Positions 6,598 to 13,103 of a DNA stretch of 14,761 bases are shown here, one piece after another. Origin of the DNA: CAIXMG01 sp964628065 (GTDB lineage: Bacteria; Patescibacteriota; Minisyncoccia; Phycocordibacterales; UBA1006); NCBI GenBank assembly GCA_964628065.1, contig CAZVLM010000015.1:1-14761 (forward strand), written 5' to 3'. How positions within the stretch are numbered: position 1 is the first letter of the stretch; each line of letters starts with the position of its first letter. A program made the position numbers and the translations under genes. The notes beneath the pieces are model-generated. The model was not told the DNA's origin. It searched no databases and saw only the letters and a list, made by a program, of their open reading frames with translations.

Positions 6598-7446
6598 ATG
6601 AGGCTTTTCCCACATGACTCGATTGAATATTCCCTAATTGAAAAACTGCAAAAGGAATCAATGTCTCCGGTTTTTCTAATAGGGGAATTAAGAAAAAAGA
6701 AACCCAGTCTAACCAAACAGGCCGTTTACCAAGCTATTCGCAAACTACGACAACTTGAAATCGTTATTGTAAGTACTCAGAGGGTTTCTCTTTCAAGCGT
6801 ATGGATCGACAAAATGTATGAGTTTTTCATACAAGCAAAAAATGCTTACCAAGGTACTACAGACACTGAGCGTAATTACCATGAGGACTTTCTATCAATG
6901 GAAGACGGGGATAAAATTACCTATGTGTTTAAAACACATCAGCATGTAGAGGCGTTTTGGAATCATGCGTCTAATGCATTAAGAAGACTTATGCCCGCAG
7001 GAGAACCGCTGTATATCTATGCTCCCCATGAATGGGCAATGCTTATTCGCCAAGAAACTGAACAACAACTCATGAAACTGGGCGAACAAGAGGGTCATCC
7101 ATGGTACTTTTACGTTCCATATAAAGATCCACTTGATGAATATATTCGACAATTTTTTAATAAACCAAATCTTCTTTATAACAATGAAAAGCATTATTTT
7201 AAAGAAAATATTTATATAAACACTCACGGAGATTACGTCATCGAAGTTTCCACTGATCCCAAAACCCAAAAAACCATCGACGACTTCTACAAGACTTATA
7301 CTGTATGGGACGACGCCGCAAAAGCTCGCCTTAATTTCATCGTGTCGCATATGAAAGGGAAGAACAAGCTCACCATCTCGCGCAATGCAAAAAAGGCGTC
7401 AGAGTACAAACAGTTGTTTAAGAAATACTTCCCGATGCCTGTTTGA
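6598..7446 (+). CDS. Winged helix-turn-helix regulator (putative)
   Basis: A 282-residue protein. The first 60 residues have the size and pattern of a winged helix-turn-helix: SIEYSLIEKLQKE, then SPVFLIGELRKKKPSLTKQAVYQAIRKLRQLEIVIVSTQRVSLS, in which TKQAVYQAIRKLRQLE is the recognition-helix segment and the following strands the wing. The rest is a mixed alpha/beta domain of about 200 residues (GDKITYVFKTHQHVEAFWNHA; EPLYIYAPHEW; GDYVIEVSTDP) that I do not recognise; it could sense a ligand. An ATG at 6577 is in frame, but 6598 is preferred because a TATACT box ends 8 bases before it. The gene is divergent from a receptor gene, with an 11-bp inverted repeat between them, so it may regulate uptake and itself. 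The DNA-binding role is inferred from the pattern only. Confidence 0.75.
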   Translation: MRLFPHDSIEYSLIEKLQKESMSPVFLIGELRKKKPSLTKQAVYQAIRKLRQLEIVIVSTQRVSLSSVWIDKMYEFFIQAKNAYQGTTDTERNYHEDFLSMEDGDKITYVFKTHQHVEAFWNHASNALRRLMPAGEPLYIYAPHEWAMLIRQETEQQLMKLGEQEGHPWYFYVPYKDPLDEYIRQFFNKPNLLYNNEKHYFKENIYINTHGDYVIEVSTDPKTQKTIDDFYKTYTVWDDAAKARLNFIVSHMKGKNKLTISRNAKKASEYKQLFKKYFPMPV

Positions 7447-7470
7447 CATCTTTCAAGAAAAGAATAAACT
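7443..7470 (+). promoter_or_regulatory. Sigma-70-like promoter with both boxes, TTGACA-16-TAAACT
   Basis: A perfect TTGACA at 7443-7448 overlaps the stop codon of the winged-helix gene; 16 bases later TAAACT lies at 7465-7470. The predicted start of transcription is near 7477, giving a leader of about 14 bases before the ATG at 7491. It differs from the -35-less promoters elsewhere in the window. Confidence 0.6.
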
Positions 7471-7490
7471 GATAGAGAAAATTCGTACCA

Positions 7491-7757
7491 ATGGCAAATA
7501 TAAGTAACCCAGCGCTGAGTAAAGGGCCAGCTGGAAAAATTGTTTTCAATGGAATCACTTATTACAAACCCAGGACGTTAACTCCTGAAGCACGCAGTCT
7601 GCAAAACCTTGATTTTATGGATCAGGCCACACTGAGTGAAGGCGAAGAAATAAATGCCTACAATTATAGAATAGGAAAACCCAACCGCCGAAAGGTAGTT
7701 GATAAGAAAGAAGAGAAAGAAATTCGATTACGCAAAATAAGAGCCTATGCCATTTGA
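7491..7757 (+). CDS. Small basic protein of unknown function
   Basis: An 88-residue protein I do not recognise. It has no signal peptide or membrane helix. The N-terminal half contains a glycine-rich segment and a short beta stretch (GPAGKIVFNGITYYKPR). The middle is acidic (LDFMDQATLSEGEEINAY), and the last 30 residues are strongly basic and probably helical (NRRKVVDKKEEKEIRLRKIRAYAI), which could bind nucleic acid. It has its own two-box promoter and a short leader with only a weak AGAGA as a possible ribosome-binding site. Its stop overlaps the next gene by 11 bases, so the two are probably translated together. Confidence 0.72.
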   Translation: MANISNPALSKGPAGKIVFNGITYYKPRTLTPEARSLQNLDFMDQATLSEGEEINAYNYRIGKPNRRKVVDKKEEKEIRLRKIRAYAI

Positions 7758-8007
7758 TATCGAAGAAGAGGATGAACTCCTCAATCCTGATAATCATCGT
7801 AATCGTCGGAAGCAACATATTCCTGGAGGCTCAACAACAGCTGGAATGATTGCAGCAAGTATGGGACTGCGAACTTTCTTGATAAAAGAAGGGATCGGTC
7901 GCATTACTGTCGAAAAAGAAGCCGAGATTGAAAAAAGAGGGAAAAAGAAAGAGAACACTCCTTCAAATCAACCGCCTGCACCTAAATTAAAAAATAAGAA
8001 AAAGTAA
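7747..8007 (+). CDS. Small charged protein of unknown function
   Basis: An 86-residue protein without a recognisable family. It begins with an acidic stretch (IEEEDELLNP), then a basic patch (NHRNRRKQH), a glycine/alanine-rich segment that might form a short helix (GGSTTAGMIAASMGLRTFLIKEG), and a lysine-rich, proline-containing disordered tail ending in KKK. The ATG at 7747 overlaps the end of the preceding gene by 11 bases in another frame, with AAGAG just upstream, which suggests translational coupling. A strong terminator follows 3 bases after the stop. The pair forms a self-contained operon. Confidence 0.7.
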   Translation: MPFDIEEEDELLNPDNHRNRRKQHIPGGSTTAGMIAASMGLRTFLIKEGIGRITVEKEAEIEKRGKKKENTPSNQPPAPKLKNKKK

Positions 8008-8010
8008 AAA

Positions 8011-8038
8011 ACCGGCACTCTATGTGCCGGTAACTTTT
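8011..8038 (+). terminator. Terminator after the small-gene pair
   Basis: ACCGGCAC at 8011-8018 pairs with GTGCCGGT at 8024-8031 around a 5-base loop, followed by AAC and a run of T. An A run on the left may allow function in both directions. Confidence 0.85.
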
Positions 8039-8070
8039 TGCAAAAATTATTTTTTATTTAAGGCAAGCCT

Positions 8071-8079
8071 TGCTATACT
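8071..8079 (+). promoter_or_regulatory. Extended -10 promoter TGcTATACT
   Basis: Ends 7 bases before the ATG at 8087. Sequence and spacing are identical to the promoter at 3066-3074. It sets the start of the hydrolase-like gene, since a longer frame from GTG 8024 would begin inside the terminator. Confidence 0.72.
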
Positions 8080-8086
8080 TAACACA

Positions 8087-9694
8087 ATGAAAACCGCGTA
8101 CATTTTTCACGATGCGTTCTGTGACCAATTTTCGGATTGGTATCCTTGGATGAAGACAACTCTAGAAGCCCAAGGCTACCTTGTAATCATTCCAAATTTT
8201 CCGACTCCCGGCGGACAGTCACTTTCATCATGGAAGGCGACCGTTAAAAATTACTTAGACAAGTTTGATAATGAAACTATTTTCATAGGTCACGGAACAG
8301 GTGGCGCATTCGCGCTTAGGCTCCTTGAGGAAACAAAAAATCCTATTGCGGCACTATTCCTTGTAGCTAGTTACGCGGAACCCATTGGGCATGTCGGATA
8401 TGATCGCGTAAATGACAGCTTTTTAGATCATGCCTTTGCGTGGGATACGATCAAAAACAATGCCTCTTTTATTCAAGTTTTTGCCGGGGAAGAAGATCCA
8501 TTTGTTCCGCAAACCATTGCAGAACATCTCGCTGAACAACTTAATCAGGAACTACATGTTATTCCAGGCGGGGGACACATTAATAAAGCTTCCGGTTTTA
8601 CACAATTAGTTGCAGTGGCACAGAGTATTCAAGAATCTAAAGGAAGATTGGATAAGAATATTCAAGTAGAGGAAACACCTGTTTCAATACCTATGTCCAC
8701 TCCTGTGGAACCACCACCCCCGCCGGCTTCGCCGAGCGACCCCTCCTCATTCGAGGCGGGGTATGACCCTCTCCACGATAGGGAGAGAGTGCAAGGTGAA
8801 ACACTTGTGCGCAGCGGACCGGGTGAGGATGTCATAGAAGCACCTAAGACTACCGCTCACACCATGTATCAAGACATGTCCCAGTTAGTAAGCTCAAACA
8901 AAGGAACAGTGGCGTCATCACTCCTTACAAAAGCGCGAACCGATGAGGAAATAAAAAAGACCACGCAGGCAACCTCTCCGAAAAATATTTTGTACATTCT
9001 TGGGACTGTGGCAATGCTTATTCTTGCCCTTGGAATCGGAGCATTCATTATTAGTAGAAATACTCCAGCACTTCAAAAACCTTCCGCTCCTGCGCCTCGG
9101 TCACTTATCCAGGCAGAGCGCCATGTAAGAATTGATATTGCAGGCAACGAGGGGTATACCACTGAAAAAAATATCCGTCAGTCGCTAGAAATAAGCAGTA
9201 CTGATGGTATTACTGACCTTTACTACACTAATGGCACTATGCGCGCATCTTTCCCATCAGTTCTCTCAAAACTAGGTATTACTACGCTTCCAGAATCGCT
9301 CAACAGTGAGTTCCTTATGCCGCAGGCCGCAACCGTACCACTGTTTATGCACGGATCTGGTTCACTGGCAGGGAAGCCGTTTCATTTTCTTGTTCTTCCT
9401 GTTTCACATTACGATGCCGCATTCATAGGAATAAAAGAATGGGAACCAACTCTAGTCAGAGACACCGGAATATTTATGAATATTCCAAGTGAACTCCTCA
9501 AGGCGCGACTCACAAAGGACGTGTTCGTTGATGAGACCATCAACAACCGTCCGGTACGTACTACTCGAGACGCTGAGAATAATATTACCCTTGCATACTT
9601 TTTCCTTAGTGAGAAAACTATTGTGATAGTAGATAATCCTGACAGCATCACGGAATTACTTAAACGATACGCTAACAGCCAGATTTATAACTAA
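8087..9694 (+). CDS. RBBP9/YdeN-like alpha/beta hydrolase domain fused to a membrane helix and outer domain; nucleophile missing
   Basis: A 535-residue protein in four parts. Residues 1-185 are an RBBP9/YdeN-like alpha/beta hydrolase (YIFHDAF...WYPWMKTTLEAQGYLVIIPNFPTPGG). The nucleophile elbow, usually GHSxG, reads GHGTGG at 68-73, so the serine position (residue 70) is glycine. Asp137 (GEEDPF) and His164 (GGGHINK) are kept. Residues about 195-300 form a disordered, proline-rich linker that includes a GC-rich hairpin-forming DNA insert. Residues 302-323 form one membrane helix. The last 210 residues are a beta-rich domain likely outside the cell, of unknown type. The hydrolase domain would be cytosolic. 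It probably binds a ligand or partner rather than cleaving an ester, unless Thr71 substitutes. ATG 8087 is fixed by the extended -10 box. It appears to be a single-gene transcript. Confidence 0.85.
   Translation: MKTAYIFHDAFCDQFSDWYPWMKTTLEAQGYLVIIPNFPTPGGQSLSSWKATVKNYLDKFDNETIFIGHGTGGAFALRLLEETKNPIAALFLVASYAEPIGHVGYDRVNDSFLDHAFAWDTIKNNASFIQVFAGEEDPFVPQTIAEHLAEQLNQELHVIPGGGHINKASGFTQLVAVAQSIQESKGRLDKNIQVEETPVSIPMSTPVEPPPPPASPSDPSSFEAGYDPLHDRERVQGETLVRSGPGEDVIEAPKTTAHTMYQDMSQLVSSNKGTVASSLLTKARTDEEIKKTTQATSPKNILYILGTVAMLILALGIGAFIISRNTPALQKPSAPAPRSLIQAERHVRIDIAGNEGYTTEKNIRQSLEISSTDGITDLYYTNGTMRASFPSVLSKLGITTLPESLNSEFLMPQAATVPLFMHGSGSLAGKPFHFLVLPVSHYDAAFIGIKEWEPTLVRDTGIFMNIPSELLKARLTKDVFVDETINNRPVRTTRDAENNITLAYFFLSEKTIVIVDNPDSITELLKRYANSQIYN
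8716..8830. repeat. GC-rich, hairpin-rich insert inside the hydrolase linker (REP-like)
   Basis: About 115 bases, clearly richer in G+C than the surroundings, contain several adjacent inverted repeats: CGGC-TTC-GCCG (8724-8734); CCCC-t-CCTC-ATTC-GAGG-c-GGGG (8740-8761); CTCTCC and GGAGAG (8769-8787); and an imperfect CAAG/CTTG pair (8792-8807). It stays in frame and encodes the PPPPPASPSDPSS...GPGEDV part of the linker. This is what an intergenic repeat captured by a coding region would look like; copies elsewhere in the genome cannot be seen from here. Confidence 0.5.
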
Positions 9695-9743
9695 TTTAGG
9701 CAACAGAATACATTTTTGTCGAACTGGTATTTCCTTCGGATTA

Positions 9744-9752
9744 TGGTACGAT
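9744..9752 (+). promoter_or_regulatory. Extended -10 promoter TGgTACGAT
   Basis: Ends 7 bases before the ATG at 9760. There is no -35 box. Confidence 0.55.
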
Positions 9753-9759
9753 TTCAAGT

Positions 9760-10116
9760 ATGAAAAAAGAACGCGTAAACTACTTCAAAGAGAAGCTCTT
9801 GGCTGAAAAAGCTCTCCTTGAAAGCGAGCTCCAGGCATTAGCGACAATGGACCAGAATGGAACATGGTCAGCAATCCCAAACCCTCATACCGATGTGGAG
9901 GGTGATGCTGCTGATCAGGCTGATTTCATGGAAGACTTTGATTCAAAGAACGCGCGCTTAAGCTCTCTTGAGACACGTTATAACCAAGTCGTTGCAGCTA
10001 TTGAGCGAGCAGAGAACGGAACTTACGGACGGTGCCTAAAGTCAGGAGCCTTGATTGAGGAAGACCGACTAGAGGCCAACCCTGCCGCAGAAACCTGCAA
10101 AGCAGAGATGAACTAA
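9760..10116 (+). CDS. DksA/TraR-family-like protein with a half zinc finger
   Basis: A 118-residue protein with the layout of DksA/TraR proteins, which bind RNA polymerase in its secondary channel. An N-terminal helix (residues 3-30) is followed by a loop, then GDAADQADFMED at 49-59, matching the acidic coiled-coil tip (DxxDxA) of DksA, a second long helix (61-87), and the C-terminal NGTYGRCLKSGALIEEDRLEANPAAETC. The family's zinc site is CxxC...CxxC; here it reads C92-x-x-S95 and C113-x-x-E116, so two of four cysteines are gone. The fold may not need zinc, or Ser/Glu may assist. Length is shorter than E. coli DksA (151). The stop codon lies in a 23-bp terminator stem, and the gene is transcribed alone from a -35-less promoter. 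Confidence 0.78.
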   Translation: MKKERVNYFKEKLLAEKALLESELQALATMDQNGTWSAIPNPHTDVEGDAADQADFMEDFDSKNARLSSLETRYNQVVAAIERAENGTYGRCLKSGALIEEDRLEANPAAETCKAEMN

Positions 10117-10157
10117 AGAAAAAACCTTCAAATCATTTGAAGGTTTTTTCTTTAGTT
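10111..10157. terminator. Two-way terminator, 23-bp perfect inverted repeat
   Basis: Positions 10111-10133 are the exact complement of 10135-10157, with one base between. Runs of six A and six T within the stem make it usable in both directions. It takes in the last sense codon and stop of the DksA-like gene. Confidence 0.85.
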
Positions 10158-10228
10158 ATTATTTATCTTTATTAAAACTTTATTTTTTCTTGAATGTTTC
10201 TTGATACTCCATAAGTCACAATAAGGCT

Positions 10229-11761
10229 ATGGCAAAAAACTTTTCTCGCGTTTACGCGGCACAACCTTATCAGTTAGCGGGTCATATTGTCTCTGTTGAG
10301 GTGGATATTACCAACGGCCTTCATTCTTTTTCTATTGTAGGACTTCCAGATAAGTCTGTAGAAGAAGCTCGCGACCGAGTAGGAAGCGCCCTTAAAAATT
10401 CAGGGTATATTTCTCCGAAACAAGAAAATCAAAAAACCGTTGTTTCACTTGCCCCAGCGGAACTTAAAAAGGAAGGCGCCTATTTTGATTTAGCAATCGC
10501 GGTGGGATATTTATTATCTAATCACGATATTGTCTTTGATCCCGAGAAGAAATTATTTGTAGGGGAAGTATCTCTTAATGGGGAACTTCAGCCTGTTAAC
10601 GGAATCCTTCCCATAGTTCAAGCTGCAAAAGCTGCAGGGTTCAAAGAATTATTTGTTCCAAAGAAAAACGCGTTGGAGGCAGCATTAGTAGACGGCATTA
10701 CTATTTATCCCGCAGAAAATTTAAGACAGGTTCTTGATCATATTCACGAGGAAAGTGACAATCGAACGCTCATTAAAGCGCAACCAAAGACTCCGATGGT
10801 TTCATCTGATACCTATCAAGCGATTAATGACTTTGCCGACATCAAAGGACAAGAAACTGCCAAGCGAGGGCTTGAAATTGCAGCGGCCGGCGGACACAAC
10901 ATTATCATGTCAGGTCCGCCTGGCACCGGAAAAACAATGCTTGCAAAAGCATTCTCGGGACTTCTTCCCCGGCTTTCAGACGAAGAAATTTTAGAGATTA
11001 CTGGCATTCATAGTATTGCAGGTATTCTTCAGGGAATACTCGTAACTCATCCACCGTTTCGAAGTCCTCATCATACATCAAGTTATGTTTCTATCATTGG
11101 AGGAGGCTCATTCCCCAAACCCGGCGAGGTGACCCTTGCCCATCGCGGAGTTCTGTTTATGGATGAATTTCCAGAATTTGATAAGCGAGTCATCGAATCA
11201 CTAAGACAACCCATTGAGGATCGCATAGTAAATATTTCAAGGGCCCGGGGCACCGCAAGTTTTCCCGCAGGGTTTACGCTGGTGGCCGCCATGAACCCAT
11301 GTCCATGCGGAAACTTTGGATCCATGCACAAACCATGCATATGCACGCCAAACGACCTGGCTCGATATCGCAGGAAAATTTCAGGACCGATTATTGATCG
11401 TATTGATATTTGGATGACAGTTGAGCATATTGATTATGAAAAACTTGCAGATAAAGACCCGTATCGAGAGACAACTGAAACTATTCGCGCACGAGTTAAG
11501 AAGGCGCGTCAGAAACAAGCTGAACGTTTTGGAACTGCTTCCAAGCTTAACAGTCATATGCACGCAAAAGATTTGGAAAAGATACATCTTTCTCCTGAAG
11601 TAAAAAAGGTGTTGAATGAAAGCTCTAAAACATTAAAGCTGTCACCACGAGCGTATCATCGAATGATAAAACTCGCGCGCACCATTGCTGACCTAGATGG
11701 GTCAGATGACATCAAACCGGAACACGTCTTTGAAGCGTTTCAGTATCGATCACGCACTTGA
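10229..11761 (+). CDS. comM: ComM/YifB-family AAA+ ATPase (Mg-chelatase-like)
   Basis: A 510-residue protein. ComM is a hexameric branch-migration helicase that extends integration of incoming DNA during natural transformation. Seen: an N-terminal ChlI-type domain (residues about 20-175, with SIVGLPDKSVEEARDRV and DLAIAVGYL), Walker A GPPGTGKT at 229-236, PPFRSPHHTSS at 275-284, Walker B GVLFMDEFPEF at 307-317, the four-cysteine cluster CPCG...CxC at 358, 360, 370 and 372, the GPIIDRIDI arginine segment at 387-395, and a C-terminal helical domain ending in AYHRMIKLARTIADLDGS...AFQYR. Full length for the family. ATG 10229 has no clear promoter; a weak CACAAT ends 6 bases upstream and AAGG lies 2 bases upstream. 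The next gene starts 8 bases after the stop. It implies DNA uptake ability, if other com genes exist. Confidence 0.95.
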   Translation: MAKNFSRVYAAQPYQLAGHIVSVEVDITNGLHSFSIVGLPDKSVEEARDRVGSALKNSGYISPKQENQKTVVSLAPAELKKEGAYFDLAIAVGYLLSNHDIVFDPEKKLFVGEVSLNGELQPVNGILPIVQAAKAAGFKELFVPKKNALEAALVDGITIYPAENLRQVLDHIHEESDNRTLIKAQPKTPMVSSDTYQAINDFADIKGQETAKRGLEIAAAGGHNIIMSGPPGTGKTMLAKAFSGLLPRLSDEEILEITGIHSIAGILQGILVTHPPFRSPHHTSSYVSIIGGGSFPKPGEVTLAHRGVLFMDEFPEFDKRVIESLRQPIEDRIVNISRARGTASFPAGFTLVAAMNPCPCGNFGSMHKPCICTPNDLARYRRKISGPIIDRIDIWMTVEHIDYEKLADKDPYRETTETIRARVKKARQKQAERFGTASKLNSHMHAKDLEKIHLSPEVKKVLNESSKTLKLSPRAYHRMIKLARTIADLDGSDDIKPEHVFEAFQYRSRT

Positions 11762-11769
11762 TCATCCTT

Positions 11770-12150
11770 ATGAATATACAAGATTACATCCATCGGACAA
11801 AAAATCCGACTCTTCGGAGCGCTTTTGAAACACTATTTCAAAATAGATCTGGGTACATTGAAAATGTATTAAGTCATCCGCAGCTACACTGCGATATCGC
11901 TCTTTATTATGGAAAAACAGGAGAAAAAGGATACGGGCTCGCCCATATCGCTGAAAAACATCCCGAGATTCTTCCTGATCTAGATGAGATTATATTGCAT
12001 TCAACGATTAAGGAAGTATTAAAGGATAGGATTATATTGGAAACCGACAACCATAAGGCCGTGGTAGATCTTGTCTTCAATACGAAAAAGCATACATGGC
12101 TCGTGACAGCTTATGAAAAGCTACCCAAAAAAACTTCACCCCACCTGTAA
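11770..12150 (+). CDS. Putative barnase/EndoU/colicin-E5-like (PBECR-type) RNase domain protein
   Basis: A 126-residue protein. Its C-terminal 75 residues resemble the BECR-fold nuclease domains found in phage and mobile-element proteins: GYGLAHIAEKHPEI at 54-67 (the GxGLxHIxxxH helix with His59 and His64), then strands RIILET, KAVVDLVFN and the closing WLVTAYEKL at 110-118 (the W.LTAYE strand). This assignment is by motif memory, not a search. The N-terminal 50 residues are helical and unrecognised. A TTG at 11758 would overlap comM; ATG 11770 is preferred, 8 bases after the comM stop, without a Shine-Dalgarno sequence. No antitoxin-like gene is adjacent. The last few residues (KKTSPHL) come from a hairpin repeat that holds the stop codon in its loop. 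It could be a toxin, an RNA-processing enzyme or an inactive relative. Confidence 0.65.
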   Translation: MNIQDYIHRTKNPTLRSAFETLFQNRSGYIENVLSHPQLHCDIALYYGKTGEKGYGLAHIAEKHPEILPDLDEIILHSTIKEVLKDRIILETDNHKAVVDLVFNTKKHTWLVTAYEKLPKKTSPHL

Positions 12151-12158
12151 GGGTGGGG
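12139..12158 (-). terminator. Hairpin over the stop codon of the RNase-like gene; T run on the minus strand
   Basis: CCCCACC at 12139-12145 pairs with GGTGGGG at 12152-12158; the TAA at 12148-12150 is in the loop. Read on the minus strand it is followed by TGAAG and seven T, as in a terminator; on the plus strand no T run follows. It may be a backup for the minus-strand gene that ends at 12281, or a small repeat. Confidence 0.5.
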
Positions 12159-12244
12159 CAGTGAGTACTTTTCGACCTATCACTATTTGATGAAGTAAGG
12201 CTACTATAAGCATATCAAAAGATCCATTTTTTGCAACCAAAAAC

Positions 12245-12272
12245 AAAAAGCCCTTTTGGAGGGCTTTTTTTT
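12245..12272. terminator. Two-way terminator between converging genes
   Basis: AAAAAGCCC at 12245-12253 pairs with GGGCTTTTT at 12261-12269 around a 7-base loop, followed by more T. It serves comM and its follower on the plus strand and the gene ending at 12281 on the minus strand. The 130 bases between the two genes hold only this and the hairpin at 12139-12158. Confidence 0.85.
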
Positions 12273-12280
12273 GTTAAGTT

Positions 12281-13038
12281 TTAAGCTGCTTTTAATTTTT
12301 TCTCAAGTGCATCAATACGAGTCCATGCATAATTTTTTAGATAAACATTTTCTTTATCTTCCTTGTATGCATCATAGACTTCTTGCCAGAGGTCTTTCTG
12401 CTTTGAAAGATCTTTAGTTCTAGCAATAAGCCTATCGAACATTCCACTAAACAGCTCCATTTTAGATATGACTAGCACCTCCTTTGCAAGATAAGTGTAA
12501 GTTGTAATAGCTTCACTTACATTTTCAGGTTTGTTAGCTAGGGTTTCATAAGCCCTTAACTGAAATTGCTTCAAGTTTACATCAAGAGCGCCATTAAGCT
12601 CTTTAATAATGAGCACGAGTTCATCTACTTTAAAGATATTCCAGTCGGTATTATTTATTTCATAATTAAGCTTTCCATAATTCTTAAGCGTGTGCGCAAT
12701 ACCGTAAGTATGCAAAAAGTAATCCAGGTCCGAATTGTTGACGAAACGCTTATCGTCCTTATCTANNNNNNNNNNNNNNNNNNNNNNNNNNNNNNNNNNN
12801 NNNNNNNNNNNNNNNNNNNNNNNNNNNNNNNNNNNNNNNNNNNNNNNNNNNNNNNNNNNNNNNNNTGCAAAAAGTAATCCAGGTCCGAATTGTTGACGAA
12901 ACGCTTATCGTCCTTATCTAAGGAATCATAAGCATCTTCTTCCGACGGGGCACTTCTTATTAGTGCTTTTAACTTAGGAAGATAATAACAAAATAGAAAA
13001 CCTGCAACAGCAGTAGCAATGTGGGATAGGTAAACCAT
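12281..13038 (-). CDS. Membrane-anchored helical protein of unknown function, split only by a false assembly gap
   Basis: As written, the gene is broken by 100 N and two copies of a 55-base segment. Removing the N run and one copy (155 bases) leaves 603 bases, exactly 200 codons plus stop, and the frame runs from DLDYFL straight into HTYGIAHTLKNYG. The N-terminus has one hydrophobic stretch (residues about 5-22, IATAVAGFLFCYYLP); the rest is charged, mostly helical and likely cytosolic (DELVLIIKELNG; AITTYTYLAKEVLVISKMELF; WTRIDALEKKLKAA). I do not recognise the family. ATG 13038 has no Shine-Dalgarno sequence; a promoter lies 50 bases upstream at 13088-13096. An in-frame ATG at 13083 is cut off by a TAA after four codons. 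Left of the gap the frame ends at a two-way terminator. Confidence 0.85.
12711..12765. repeat. Left copy of a 55-base duplication flanking the N gap
   Basis: Identical at every base to 12866-12920. It ends exactly where the N run starts, as expected when two contigs sharing a 55-base k-mer end are scaffolded without being merged. Confidence 0.95.
12766..12865. other. Scaffold gap of exactly 100 N
   Basis: A default-length run of unknown bases. The identical 55-base flanks and the restored reading frame indicate that no sequence is missing here. Confidence 0.95.
12866..12920. repeat. Right copy of a 55-base duplication flanking the N gap
   Basis: It begins at the first base after the N run and is identical to 12711-12765. 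Both encode the same piece of protein (DKDDKRFVNNSDLDYFL). Confidence 0.95.
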
Positions 13039-13087
13039 AGTGTTGGATGTGGTTTTAAAAGTGAATGTTTAAAATAATTTCATAAAA

Positions 13088-13096
13088 ACTATACCA
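13088..13096 (-). promoter_or_regulatory. Extended -10 promoter TGgTATAGT
   Basis: On the minus strand, 49 bases before the ATG at 13038 and 4 bases before a short ATG-AAA-TTA-TTT-TAA frame. It probably drives the membrane-anchored gene with a leader of about 40 bases. Confidence 0.5.
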
Positions 13097-13103
13097 CACC
13101 CAA

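Noticed and set aside
6979..7350. Minus-strand 123-codon frame opposite the winged-helix gene
   Set aside because: Low-complexity Ile/Phe-rich translation and no start signals; a shadow frame.
8024..8086. Longer start (GTG 8024) for the hydrolase-like gene
   Set aside because: It begins inside the terminator stem of the previous operon, and the -10 box at 8071-8079 lies within it; ATG 8087 matches the hydrolase fold start.
12566..12877. Plus-strand frame running through the N gap
   Set aside because: It overlaps the joined minus-strand gene and owes its length to unknown bases.
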